A stretch of 64,000 nt of DNA, taken from NCBI GenBank assembly GCA_022578605.1, contig MU394053.1, positions 248,001-312,000 on the forward strand, given 5' to 3'. The notes under the pieces are model-generated. The model saw only the letters and a list, made by a program, of their open reading frames with translations. It was not told the origin of the DNA and did no database searches. This document shows, piece by piece, positions 21,647 through 33,129 of this stretch. How positions within the stretch are numbered: the stretch's first letter is position 1; each line of letters begins with the position of its first letter. The position numbers and the translations under genes were made by a program. The stretch comes from Camillea tinctor (taxonomy: Eukaryota > Ascomycota > Sordariomycetes > Xylariales > Xylariaceae).

Positions 21647-24600
21647 GGCTAAACACAGAAATGTCTTCTTTCTACAGGATAGTAGGGCCCGACGACTAAC
21701 CTGGAGGCGCGGTTCGAGCAGGTACAGTTATCGACGACATGGCTTCCCACGGCGAGTTAATAAATAAAACTTTTCTTTTTCTCTTGTCTTGTCTGTACAC
21801 TAGGAGCAGCATGCAGTAGCTTGAGCCAGCGCTAACACCTGCTCTTCCGTCTGCAATGCCTTACATGCAGTAGACGGGAGCTATTTTTTCAGCTGGAGTC
21901 GGGCGCGAGAAAACTTCCCAAAAATGTGAATGGATTACCTATCGTGGCAATGATCCACGTCTTTTCTACACTAAATTCTGTTCTTGGGGCGGGGGCCATA
22001 TCTAGAATCACCAAAAGAAAGGGACCGAAATTTCATGGAATATGCCCAACGATGCGGTTCGACAAGGGGGCGAACAGTTGAGTGTCTGGGCTGCAAGTAA
22101 GATGTGCCGCCGTGGAACGAGACAAGCTGGGGCCAAAGTCGAGAAGGCCACCAATGATGGTTGCGCGCAAAAAACACGTCGCGACAGGGCTTGACGGGAG
22201 GCTTGGTGGAGAGTGCCGTGCCCCGGGAATCATGCCGAGTCGCCAGCTTTTGGGGATGCACATTGCCGCTGATGCACTGCAACAGTACTTATAGTGTGTT
22301 GTGATTCCAGATATCACGACTACATTAGTGGTGGTGATCATGGTGATGGTGGTGAGATGAGAAATCATCATCATCATCTATCTGTACGAGCGCAGGCAGC
22401 GGCATGGTGAAAAATCATAATCCAAATGAGCCAAATCAAGTATGGAAATCTTCACGATGTAGGTAAGATGTGCAGGGCTGCTTATCCATCTAATGATGGA
22501 CTATGTAGGCAGGTCATTCTGAGCCAAAGGTTCCTCCTTGTCCTCCCCCCTTTTTTACTACACATTCGTGGCCGCCCTCGATGCCATTCTTGTATGCTGG
22601 CAAGATATGAGCAGTATATCACATTGTCTTTTGTTACTCACCCAATTCAGTGTTTTCTCGTCTTGCCGCTTGCGTCCCCTTCGTCCCGCTGGAATAAGTG
22701 CTTATCAGCGTCCCACGTTTTCTCGCATCATGGACGGGCCACCCACCAAGATCATTGACCTACCTACACTTTCACATGTCAAGTGATTGGTAGCGTATAG
22801 TGCTTCAATGAAGTTGCTTTAACCTCTCAACAAAATACCTAGCTTAATAGATATAATTGGGACGGGAAAACAATAAAAAGTAGTTTTCGATGCTGTGTAC
22901 CGAATGTTCTAGGTTAGTTGTAATGGGACCCGTTCTCCGTATCTGATGGCCATTTACAATGCTGGACGACTCGTATTTTGTGCCTTAGGCTGTCGCGGCA
23001 AGCGAGCTTTATGTACATGTAGCGTGTCTACGAGTACCTAGTGTGTTCGAACCGAACAACATGGAGCGTGCTATCTCCACACCAAAGAAGAAAAAAGACG
23101 GTAACAAATCAAAAGCTCACAGGGAAGGATCCACATTCCGTTCTGGGGTTTACCACTAGGGAGACACCAGATGTTGCTACGCTGATGTCAGGACCTGCAG
23201 GAGAGAGGCCTGCCTACCTATGGGCTTCGAGTCTTCCTATGAACGAAGGACGTGATCTAGCCTATCACTGCTTGCCTTGAAATGCGTACCCTGTTTCCTA
23301 CTCAGCGGCTTTGAATATAAAGAAACTGATAAGTCGGAGTTCTGCCGACAGACGGAATATATAAGAACCATATCTCTCCCCAGTGATCTCCCTTCCCCCC
23401 TTTTCGTTTATGTCTGTGTCATTCATCCTCTTCGCACCAGCTTTCGGCTCATCGCTGTCGTCGTCATCGCCCTCATCATTGACATCCACCGAGTGCCCCC
23501 TGATATCCAAAGTCAAGAAAAGCAGCGATAGCCTACCTGGATCAGCTGCGTTGCTTCTCGCAAAGTACTCAAGGTCTGGCCGATCATGCATTTACGATTC
23601 CTCCTTTTGACAACGCATCGCACAAAAAGGGTGTGCGCTTGTTGACAGAAAGAAACATGCAAGTGTTAAATCGCGTGGCCGGGTAACTTGTACCGAGGGG
23701 TAATGAGAAGCAGGACGGCTCTTCTCCACGAACAACTCATAGATCTTCCCAGCGCTTGGGCCACGCTGCCGGATTGTTTTGATGAAGTGCGGCCTGCCGG
23801 AGCGCGATTAAATTACCCAATCTCCACGTAGGTTGGTAGTGTAAATAACCAAGTTTCAGAGCCTAAATTGCAGTGCGAACCTCGTAATATAAGCTTATTC
23901 AATGTCACATAGCTAATGTGTTTATATGGGTAGTGTATCAATGTTTCTACCTAAGGCTTGAGAACAGTGGATGTATAGTGTTATGCATATATGGGCCTTT
24001 GAAACATTGGTCGTCGACTTTACAATGGGTTGGGTCAACTTAGTGCTATGTAACAACATTAAGCACGGTAATTAACCTAACCTAGTGTATAGTGGATGTA
24101 ACATCGTGAGTTAACCTTATGTAACTAAGAAACCGAATGCATAGAGTTTGACCAAGTCGCTATTAAAAGTTGAATTAGAATGTTTTGACCTATCATTTTC
24201 CATAACATTACTTAAACTATGTACAATAAATGAGTAACTCTCGGGAATTCTCCGGTTGTTTTTTCATTTATTTTATGTTTCAATTGATGAGACTGGCTAG
24301 GTTAGTTGTAACCTAACCATCTCCTTACTTATTAGGTATATAACACAGTTCTATAGACATATGTATGTACGGAGTACTATATATGTAGGCTATACATATA
24401 TGCATAGGCGCTTACATAAGACTAACCTAGACACGTCAGTACACATACCTCAACATACATATAAGTCCCCCACTTGGCTGGTCAACGTTGTAGGTTAGGT
24501 AGCTTGGGGAGGTAGTGTAAGTCTGGTACACTACATGTAAGTACACTATAGAATTATCGGGGTAGGAATGCTGGTCCGTGTCATTTTACCCTCTCTCCTC

Positions 24601-25065
24601 CCCCCCTTTTAGTTGCTACAAAAGCCTCTTCAAGGCTCATGCACTTTATGCCGGCAACCATGCCTCCTACATCTCCCCCAAGCACTGTATAGTAGCATCT
24701 CGCTTATGTCCGATTGGATGCCCAAGTTGGTGTAATTTCACCCTCTGCTCTACCCAGTGTACAGCACGAAGGTTATCCCTTCTTGACCGACGATTGAGAG
24801 AACGCATAAACAGACAAGATATATCTCTTATAATGCTATATAACCGTGCTCTGTCCATTTAATCTGGCCAATGAATGCCATCCTTCACAATGCAAACGAG
24901 AATACATAACACAGCCTCGATATATCAATCAGGCGGAGCCACCAGCCTTACTCCTGGCGCGTCTTTCAGCCCTCGTCCAATCTCCTGCAAATCACTTTTC
25001 TGACGGGATGCATTGGCCGTGAGTGCCCTACTCACGACGCTCTTCCTGACAAACCCTGAGCGGCG
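21647..25065. other. AT-rich spacer between the SLATT and HET genes
   Basis: This 3.4-kb divergent spacer has no convincing gene. 22320-22380 carries imperfect ATC/CAT triplet runs. 23800-24560 is strongly AT-rich with repeated TA-containing words (atatatgtaggctatacatatatg and similar) and reads like mutated repeat DNA. Short TTAGGTTA/TAACCTAA words recur. Promoters for both flanking genes must lie at its ends. Confidence 0.45.
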
Positions 25066-26763
25066 ATGCGACTCATCAATACTCACACACTCGAGCTCGA
25101 GGAGTATTTTGGAGACCATATCCCTCCCTATGCCATCCTGTCCCACACCTGGGGACCCGAGGAGCTCAACTTCCAAGAATGGCAGCGTCTCCGCACACCC
25201 TCTCTCAAGCTGGGTTACGACAAGATAAAAAGCGCTTGTCGAAAAGCCCTCGAGAACAACCTACTTTATCTGTGGTGCGATGTCAATTGCATCGACAAAT
25301 CCAGCTCCACCGAGTTGTCTGAGGCCATCAACTCCATGTTCAATTGGTATAAAAACTCCGTCGTGTGCTATGCCTACCTAGAGGATGTCTCCCTTCAAGA
25401 TCCCGACGTCAATGCGTCAATGCGAAAAAGCCGCTGGTTTACCCGCGGCTGGACCCTGCAAGAGCTGCTGGCGCCGGGCACCGTCCAGTTCTTCACCGTC
25501 GACTGGGAGCCCCTGGGCACGCGAGCAGAAAAGAGCAATCTAATTTCTCATATCACAGGAATACCTAAATGTTATTTAGACACGGCTGACATCTCCCGCG
25601 CCTGCATTGCCGAGAAGATGTCCTGGCTCGCAAAACGGAAGACGACGCGAATTGAAGACATGGCGTACTGCATGTTTGGCCTCTTCGACCTAAACATGCC
25701 TCTGCTGTATGGGGAAGGCTCTCGCGCCTTTGTCCGGCTGCAAGAAGAGCTCGTCAAGGTGTCGAACGATCATACAGTGTTTTGCTGGGAGTGGCTGCCA
25801 GAAGTTATTCCTAGGAACTGGACGAGCATGCTCGCCCCCTCAGCTGCGGCGTTTGAGAACGCCGGGCATGCGCAGGAGATTATCTATAGCTCACGGGAGA
25901 TATCTACGTATTCTGTAACTAATGCGGGTATCCAAATTCAATTGCAGACTGTGGATGCTTGCGGCTTCGTCTTCGGTGTTCTGAATGCAGCGTCAAGTCT
26001 AGAGACGATGGACTCTACGTATCACAGATTGGCGATTCCCCTTCGTCCGGCCAAAAGAGGTGGCTGGTGGGAGAGGCACTCGTTTCCACCTGCGCCCACT
26101 ACATTGCCTATTTCATGGGTTTCTCCCCTGAAACCCTTCTACGTGGGAAGCCGGCATGCGACCAACAGCTGGCCTGAATCGCCATATTATCGCTCCTCTA
26201 GAAGAACCGGAGTGCTCGTGACGTTTGACGACAGAGGACTAGTGGAGCTCGAGGATGATATAGTCGAGTTCGAGGGACAATGGGATGGGGGGCGAAGTAC
26301 GTTCTGGCTGAATTCGGCAGACCCAAAAGTGTCGAGGGGAGTGTTGGGGTTCAAGGTGATGCGCCCGACCAGATACGGGACGCAGAAGGCGAAGCGCTTG
26401 ACAATCTTCTTCGCCATGGTGGCTAAGGAGTCTGGTGATCACGAACTCCATGTCAAGGCGATAGATTATCAGAATCACAACGACGAGAAGTACCTGCGCC
26501 AACTAACGTCCGAAGCCACTGCAACAGGATATTTCCGATCCCTGGAATCACACTCGAAAGAAGCAGATGCAACTATTATCACGAGAGAGTACGGTAGTGT
26601 CTCAGCCGGCGGAATGGTGGTCAAGACGGTCCACATCCGCCTCCGAAAACCGAAACGAGCCACCATACACGAAGAATACAGCATAGCAGACCACGCCAGA
26701 AATACGAGCACAACATCCGGCAAGCCCCGGGTGAAGATACACAAGCGATTTTCATGGTTCTGA
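25066..26763 (+). CDS. HET-domain (heterokaryon incompatibility) protein
   Basis: HET domains trigger programmed cell death in fungal non-self recognition and are distant relatives of TIR domains. A single exon encodes 565 aa; the ATG at 25066 gives the canonical start MRLINTHTLELEEYFGDHIPPYAILSHTW. The HET block spans about residues 22-140 with its three hallmark motifs: YAILSHTWG (22-30), YLWCDVNCIDK (68-78) and RGWTLQELLAPG (128-138). The following part (TRIEDMAYCMFGLFDLNMPLLYGEGSRAF) is the usual extension of this subgroup. Residues about 250-565 have no motif I can name; they carry no NACHT, WD40, ankyrin or TPR signature. Usually the domain's second motif reads close to WIDTCCID; here it is WCDVNCID, a modest change. 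No intron or frameshift is seen, so the gene looks intact. Confidence 0.92.
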   Translation: MRLINTHTLELEEYFGDHIPPYAILSHTWGPEELNFQEWQRLRTPSLKLGYDKIKSACRKALENNLLYLWCDVNCIDKSSSTELSEAINSMFNWYKNSVVCYAYLEDVSLQDPDVNASMRKSRWFTRGWTLQELLAPGTVQFFTVDWEPLGTRAEKSNLISHITGIPKCYLDTADISRACIAEKMSWLAKRKTTRIEDMAYCMFGLFDLNMPLLYGEGSRAFVRLQEELVKVSNDHTVFCWEWLPEVIPRNWTSMLAPSAAAFENAGHAQEIIYSSREISTYSVTNAGIQIQLQTVDACGFVFGVLNAASSLETMDSTYHRLAIPLRPAKRGGWWERHSFPPAPTTLPISWVSPLKPFYVGSRHATNSWPESPYYRSSRRTGVLVTFDDRGLVELEDDIVEFEGQWDGGRSTFWLNSADPKVSRGVLGFKVMRPTRYGTQKAKRLTIFFAMVAKESGDHELHVKAIDYQNHNDEKYLRQLTSEATATGYFRSLESHSKEADATIITREYGSVSAGGMVVKTVHIRLRKPKRATIHEEYSIADHARNTSTTSGKPRVKIHKRFSWF

Positions 26764-27019
26764 GCGAATAGATGTTGTTATCAATTTCTAGTGCAGAAAG
26801 ACACCGGAAATTCATGTTGATAACACCGCGAGTAACGACCAAACATTTACGACCTTTGGTATAGGCGTTCTTTTTTTTTCTATAAACAAAAAGGGAGGGG
26901 AGATTTATTCAAAAGTCACCAAGATACCCACATGTTCTTTGTTTTTTTCCTTTTTTTCCAGACGAAGGGAAGGAAAAAAATACCAGGCTATAGAAACTGG
27001 TTTTCTTCCTCCTGCCCTA

Positions 27020-27816
27020 TCACACGGTCAACCTAAACTTCAGCAGATCGCTGCGGAGGATATCCTCTCTCCTCACAACCAGCTCCTCCATATCCCACGT
27101 CGCGCTGACAAACCTCCCGCTGAGCCACTCCCTCCTCTCGCGCGCGATCCACGCGTACGTGTCCCCCGCGAGCCGGGGGTTCTGATCGAAGACCTTCCTC
27201 CACTCCTGCGTCATCGCCTCCGCGCCGCCATGGCAGTCAGCACATGGCCCGGGTGCGCAGCGATAGCGACCAGCCCGTCGCGCGCGTGCCCCCGCGCAAG
27301 GTACTCGACCACGCGGCACAGCACGAACTTGCTCGTCTGGTAGCCCTGCAGGTTGCGCGAGAGCATGTGGGCGCCCGCGCTCGCGGTCACGATCACGGTG
27401 CGCGACGAGGCCGACCGCAGCACCAGCGGCAGGAAGGCCGACGTGCACGTTGACCTCCCACGTCGCCCACGTCCACCTGCGTCCTTTTCCGCGATGGTCT
27501 CGCACCGCCGCGCGTTGACGACGAGCACGTCCATGGCGAAGGTGAGGACCACGGCGTCTTCGGCGTCCGACGATGAGCCCGTGGCGATGGTGGTGGCGAG
27601 GATCTCGCGCTTTACGTCTACCGGCTCGGAACGCGCGGGCGAAGCTTAGGGCTATGGCGTGCCCAATGCCCCGTGACGTGACGCGCCTGCTACGAAGACA
27701 GACTTGCTGCTGAGGTGGTGAGACGAGGGCGAGATGTAAGGATATGTGTCTTTCCGCGCTGTGGGCACGAAGTCGCGGATCGCGGACCAGTTGGTTAGGC
27801 GGGTGGGATCGTCCAT
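27020..27816 (-). pseudogene. Broken short-chain dehydrogenase/reductase (SDR)
   Basis: Pieces of one SDR occur in order on the minus strand but in two alternating frames. The start (27816) gives MDDPTRLTNWSAI and SVFVAGAS in frame one. Part of the glycine motif (GIGHAIALSFAR, about 27665-27630) is in frame two. REILATTIATGSS and VLTFAMDV follow in frame one. A WEVNVHV piece is in frame two, and SRTVIVTASAGAHML with the active-site Tyr/Lys pair YQTSK and AAHPGHVLT is in frame one. The C-terminus GDTYAWIARERREWLSGRF to LLKFRLTV (stop at 27020) is in frame two. At least five frame changes are needed, and the cofactor loop and Asn-active-site region are shortened by tens of residues. GC-AG or GT-AG introns do not explain the losses. 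Cytosolic NAD(P)-dependent oxidoreductase ancestry is clear; the substrate is unknown. Sequencing error in this GC-rich DNA is the alternative for single jumps. Confidence 0.78.
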
Positions 27817-30210
27817 TGGGGAGGAGAGAAGAGGAGAGAGGACGATAATAAAGTAGAGAGAGAGAGAGAGAGAGAGTAGAAGAGGCGAAGAGAGGGGGAG
27901 GGAGTGTGTAAGGGAGCTCGAGAAGTGCCCTTTCAACAACCGATGACTCCAGGCGGGGAGGATACTTAGAAAGCGTCCTTTTTTTTATGTTCTCAAAACA
28001 AGTTATAGATACCAAAGATTCACGACTTTTATGCCTCTTCTTTTTGTTTTATTTTTCTTCTATACAGAATACGGCTTATAGAAGTTGTGCTCTAGGGAAA
28101 GGGGAGCAGGTATGGGTAGGGATGGAAGGACGGAAAGGTAACATACACACACACATATATATAGGCGCGAGTGTTTATAAGCCAGTTAGGGAAGTTGGTT
28201 TGCATCATCGGTAGCATACCTAGGTACACTACATGACATGATAGTCCGCGAAATAGAGCATGCCTCTTACCCTCATATTTATGCGTTATGGTTTTAACGG
28301 TGCTACCAGTAGCTTCTCGTATCATGAAATCCAATAAGATACCTAGGTTTTGGATGTCTCCCATGTCGGTGTATACGTCAACGACGTAGTCGAAGATAAA
28401 GAAAAGGGGGTGTGTCCCAAATCCCGGGACTCCGGGTCACCCCAGGCGGAACCGCCCGTCTACGTAGGTCTTATACATATGTAAGTTCTCGGCGAACCCA
28501 GATACGTGGTTGGTCAGTTTGACGGTAGTAGTGCGTAGTAGGAACGTTTAACTCCGAGTTGGCGGGTTCTTCGAAAAGTCTCCGTCCGCCGGGAATATTC
28601 CTCTGCGAGCAAAAAAGGGGGGGGAGTTTTCATCTACACTCACTTGCGTCTGATATAAGCTATATAGCTAACCTAGTATACTTACTTACCTGATAGTTCA
28701 GATGATATGTAAGTAAGAATCAGAACAATGATCTTAAATCCGCAGTACAGCAATGAACACGGATTCAAGAGTATCGACGAGTTAAATCCGTATTTCTCTT
28801 CTCCTCTATCCCTCCCCTTCTTACTTTCAACTGGCTGGTCCTCGAGTTTTTGTGATCCCCTTTGCGGCAGTCCGTTGAACTATCACTTCTAAGTCATGAA
28901 AGGGACTCAACTACGTGCCAAACATGTTGAAAGATTATATCGACTCCCTATCCATTTTGTATGCATTCAACCCACATATCTGGCTAGTTGTAACGACGAA
29001 CGACTGGTAGACCCCTAGCTGTTAGGAAACTCAAGTTTTGTTATTTGAAAATGGATTTAGTTACACCACAATCGCTCTTATTAGCGTGCTTCACGCTTAA
29101 CCCACCATATCGTTGAACTGCATTCGATCTTTTTCAGTCCTCTTTAAATTTCTATCTTCAACTTCAGTGAAAAACACGTCGTTGACTTTTGTGTTACAAG
29201 GGTAGCTAATAAATGTGTTTCTTTTCGTTTATGAGGCTTGGTCCTCGTCTAATCTATGTGTCATGAATGTGTATGCGTGCGGCTATTTTTAGACCACGCC
29301 GTTATTTGGAGCACTAACGGGTTCGTTCTTTAGTACAACGGAAACTTGTTTCCCACAGGCACTTTGCAATGTACCTAAGCTAGACATTTACAAGTTTGGC
29401 CCCATACACAAAAAACAAAAGCTCGAGATACTCTCAACTGCTGGGTATCGGTAATTGATTTGTTCCTTACGCTATGACAAAGGGGATAATCGCCCTTTGT
29501 TCTCGTCCGGGGGGCTTAACCAAGGTATCGGCTATACGCAAGCTCATAACATACTACTTATCTATACATGCCCTTCTTTTGACCTATAAGGATGTCCTTA
29601 GATTGGGGCTCGAGTCTCCATTACAAACTAATGCGCTCATGTCAATCAACTGCACGTAAGCGGTTGCGAACAAGATAGTTGTATCCACAATGGCATAGTC
29701 TCCAAAGACGAAACCATTGGGTCTCCCGACCCTGGCCCCTGGCCTCTAACCCTGGACCTATGGACAGACCAGACACATGGGAAGCAAGGCCAGGCCAGGC
29801 CAGGGTCGCGCCGAACCGGCTTGTCAGTCTAGAGTAATAATTGACTGACCGATTCATTGAATTGATTCGATTGATTTCTAAGCAACCTAGAAGTTTTATT
29901 CTTCTTAGGCACGTCCGCTCATACGTCAACTCGTCAACAAAGAGCAGTATAAATGAGGGAGGAATCGAAATAACAAAAAAGTTCCGACGTCTAGAAAACA
30001 AAAAAGAAATCTTCTATATCAGAATCTATACTTACATAATTATCTATATGCACGAATTAGCCGCATCTTGACGAAAATCCCGGAACCGTGGTTTTGGGCT
30101 GATTCCCCCACATTTCGCCATCGCATCCCTCCATCTCGACAACTCTTGCGCCATCTTGCACCATCTCGCGACATCTAGCTATCGAATAATAGGGCAGACA
30201 TATACACACC
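27817..30210. other. Intergenic region, no gene seen
   Basis: It begins with a GA microsatellite (27855-27876) just upstream of the broken SDR start, then a CA/TA microsatellite (about 28141-28165). 28380-29640 shows no coding character. Near 29730-29815 GC-rich words repeat (ccctggcc, ggccaggccaggccag). The last 150 bases are the leader of the gene at 30211. Confidence 0.4.
27855..27876 (+). repeat. GA/CT microsatellite
   Basis: Eleven AG units, in the presumed 5' leader of the SDR pseudogene. Confidence 0.9.
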
Positions 30211-31626
30211 ATGGCGGTAGCGAGCGAAGTAGCACCCGATAGACTCGCGGAGGAGGGTCGTAGCGGCAGTGAATGCTGCAGTTTCCAGCGCGCGCAGATC
30301 CTAATCCAGCGCCTCTGGAATTCGCCCAACACACGGCGCGCTCCCCGGCGCAATTCCTATCCTTCTATCGCTAGCATCCCACGTACATCTGCCGAGCGGC
30401 TAGAGCTTGCTGCTGCTGACAGGTCCGGGACCGGGCCCGAAACCGAGCCCGGCACCGTGCTGTATCTCGCATATGGCTCCAACCTATGCGCCGAGACTTT
30501 CCTCGGCATGCGCGGGATCCGGCCTCTGAGCCAGGTCAATGTATCGGCTCCTGCGTTCGATTTGACCTTTGACCTTCCGGGTCTGCCCTATCAAGAGCCG
30601 TGCTTCGCCAACACGACGCCGCGCAAGATTCCCAAGCCCCCGGTCCCTATCCCGATCCCCGGTGATCCGCCCAAGTTCCCGCCCTCACCGCCGCGGTCGG
30701 TGGAACTCGAAGACGAAGCCGGATTAGCATTATCAGATAGCGAGACTTCTTCCCTTCTGCCTTCCGCCCCCTTTTTTCCCGCCTTACCAGGTGGGCCCAC
30801 TTGGTCTAAGGGCCTTTATGGAGTGGTCTACGAAGTCACTCGCGAAGACTATGCCAAGATCGTCGTGACGGAAGGGGGCGGTTCTTCATATAAGGACGTG
30901 CTGACGCCGTGCTTCGCCTTCCCGCCATCGATGCACGTCCCTGAGAAACCACCGATCCCAGAGCTCCCGAAGCCATTTCTTGCGCACACGCTGTATGCGC
31001 CACGGCTACCAGATATCCCAACGCCCCCTCCTTCTTCCCCTAGCTCTCCTCTTCCCCTCAATGACGGACAAGAAGAAGACGATGACCCAGACAATGACAA
31101 GAAGAAATCTTGGTTCGCGCGTCTGCTCCTCCCGCCACGCCGACCTTCACCCGACTACGCCCAGCCTTCGCCGCGATACCTAAAGTTTATTCGGGACGGG
31201 GCGCGCGAGCATGCGCTGCCTGACGAATACCAGTCGTACCTCGCAGCGTTGGAAGCGTACCGGCGCACAAGTTTACGGCAAGAAATAGGGCGGTTCCTGT
31301 TCCTCGTGGTAGCAGGCCCGCCACTGGCGTTCCTGCTAGCACTGAGCCGAGTACTCGCCGACGAGAAGGGGAACGTGCCCCGGCGATTGGGGCTTGTGAG
31401 CACGATGCTGATGAACCTATTGTGGGCGCTGTACGATGCGGTTTTCAGGCCGTTGTTTGGGGACGGGGAGAGGACCATAAAGGAAGAAGAGGAGGAGGGG
31501 GTGAATGGGAATGAGGGGAGCGGAAGGGGGGGAAGAAGAATAAGGGGGAGAATAGGAAAAGAGAAAGGGGGGCGCGGGCACAGTGGATTGCTCCAAGGGG
31601 AGCAGAGCCGCATTCGTTTGATTTGA
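30211..31626 (+). CDS. Gamma-glutamylcyclotransferase-like protein with C-terminal membrane segments
   Basis: GGCT-fold enzymes release 5-oxoproline from gamma-glutamyl compounds. A single exon encodes 471 aa; the start at 30211 sits in a good context (caccATGgcg). The substrate-loop motif YLAYGSNL begins near residue 85, and Glu221 in VVTEGGGSSYKDV corresponds to the catalytic acid region of the family; the core ends near residue 350. A proline-rich insertion (about 145-180) and a second one (about 265-310, ending in Asp/Glu/Lys) break the fold. Residues about 362-383 (FLFLVVAGPPLAFLLALSRVLA) and MLMNLLWALYDAVF are hydrophobic, so the protein is probably membrane-anchored. The tail is Gly/Arg/Glu-rich. 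This long, anchored form is common in ascomycetes. Role in glutathione turnover is inferred. Confidence 0.87.
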   Translation: MAVASEVAPDRLAEEGRSGSECCSFQRAQILIQRLWNSPNTRRAPRRNSYPSIASIPRTSAERLELAAADRSGTGPETEPGTVLYLAYGSNLCAETFLGMRGIRPLSQVNVSAPAFDLTFDLPGLPYQEPCFANTTPRKIPKPPVPIPIPGDPPKFPPSPPRSVELEDEAGLALSDSETSSLLPSAPFFPALPGGPTWSKGLYGVVYEVTREDYAKIVVTEGGGSSYKDVLTPCFAFPPSMHVPEKPPIPELPKPFLAHTLYAPRLPDIPTPPPSSPSSPLPLNDGQEEDDDPDNDKKKSWFARLLLPPRRPSPDYAQPSPRYLKFIRDGAREHALPDEYQSYLAALEAYRRTSLRQEIGRFLFLVVAGPPLAFLLALSRVLADEKGNVPRRLGLVSTMLMNLLWALYDAVFRPLFGDGERTIKEEEEEGVNGNEGSGRGGRRIRGRIGKEKGGRGHSGLLQGEQSRIRLI

Positions 31627-33129
31627 GTAATATTTTACCTTGACAAACCTGTTTTGATCGAATTTCTTTTCTTTCCATGTGTTTTTGTTTTCTCATGGTT
31701 CGACAGATCAGCATATGAGTCAATATATCATAGATAGAATTTTTAGGAATAAAAATAATCCCCAGATCTTTTAGTGTCTGCGCTTTGCGCAAGCCACGCT
31801 TATTAGTTTTTGTCCTTTCTGATGTCCTATTTGCCTAACCATTTCCTCCGTACGCACTCCGGACATCTCGGGATAAAACTTTGAGGTTTATTGTCGCCCT
31901 CACCCTCGCCCCCTGTTATATCTAGGGCATCAATTCGTTTTATCGTGGTTCATTGAGGCCTAACGATGATTGTAATTGATATTGTAGACCTTGCACACCT
32001 CATGGTCAAGTGATGGCAGTAGTGGTGGTAATCACAGTGGTGCGTACGACTTTCGGCTCTGCATTTGGGGGCCATGGATCTGCACATCACGTCACAAGGG
32101 AAAACGGGACACGCACTCGTGGGAGGTGGGAGCCTCGCGCAAATGGGGAGTCTTCCATCTTTTGTCTGGTTAGAGAATCAAAGCGAAACCCCAATCCTCT
32201 GCCATTATTTGTTCTTTTCTCTTGTTTCCTCTCGGGCGGTGTATCAAGTTGATGATTATGGACGCCCCTATGGTTAGTGAGCTGAGCTTTCTAGAAAGGT
32301 GTTCGTTATCCTGCGGCTAGAACCGCGACGCGTCTCAAGAGTCCGTCATTGCATTCCAAAATGATATGCAGATGCACAAAAACCCTGACGATCTGGATCC
32401 GCTTAGCCCAATCTCGATGCTAAACTATTCTCCCCTGTAGACTTTGTGGTAGCCATGGTAATCGGTTGGACATCCGGCTCTTGTGGATGGCATCCAAGAT
32501 GATACACCCCCGCAGCCTTACTGGTAAGTCATCCTCTACAGGCTGGCATGGAGTCCAAGAGTTGCAATTCCTGACGCGACACGATGGCCTAGTGTTCTTT
32601 CCTGGTGATGACCATGCAGCATGGTATCCATAGGGTCTCCAGGGTGTGATGTTCCTGAATCGGATTCCAAGCAGCCAAGTTGGATACTCAGTGATGGGCT
32701 CAGATTGGTGTGTGAAGTCTCCCCCCCCCCCCCCTCTCCCCTGCTGTTACCGAATTCGGTAACCACATAGGTGTGCCCCAACGTGTGGCATGGTATCCAT
32801 CAGGTCCGGTCCTCTTCTCCTAGGGATACCATCTAGACATGACGATAGCCAGGAATACGCATTTAGTTTTTTGCTCTCTTGATCGTTCTTTTTTTGTTCG
32901 ACGTTGCGCATTTGAGGATTAGGGATAATACTGAACTGGTTTCAGTATAAATATCATTTCTTTTCCTCAAGAGGCCTGCTCGAGATGTCTTGTAAAAAGC
33001 AGACCACATCGATTACAATAGAAACCCATCTGTATACCAATTCTCATATCCTTTTTTTTAACACGAAGAAAAAAAGAATTAAGAAATTCTCTACTCCAAT
33101 AACCAACCATACACGACTACATACTCAAT
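31627..33129. other. Intergenic region with recurring short words
   Basis: No gene seen. The word gcatggtatccat occurs at 32619 and 32788, and variants recur at 38024 and 39708. A 14-base C run lies at 32721-32734. The last 130 bases are the AT-rich leader of the gene at 33130. Confidence 0.4.

Noticed and set aside
27020..28015. 331-aa minus frame as an intact protein
   Set aside because: Only its C-terminus and one short piece are SDR-like; the remainder is off-frame, so a pseudogene is the better call.
29780..29820. ggccaggccaggccag shared with about 53560 as a dispersed repeat
   Set aside because: The similarity stops after one short low-complexity word.
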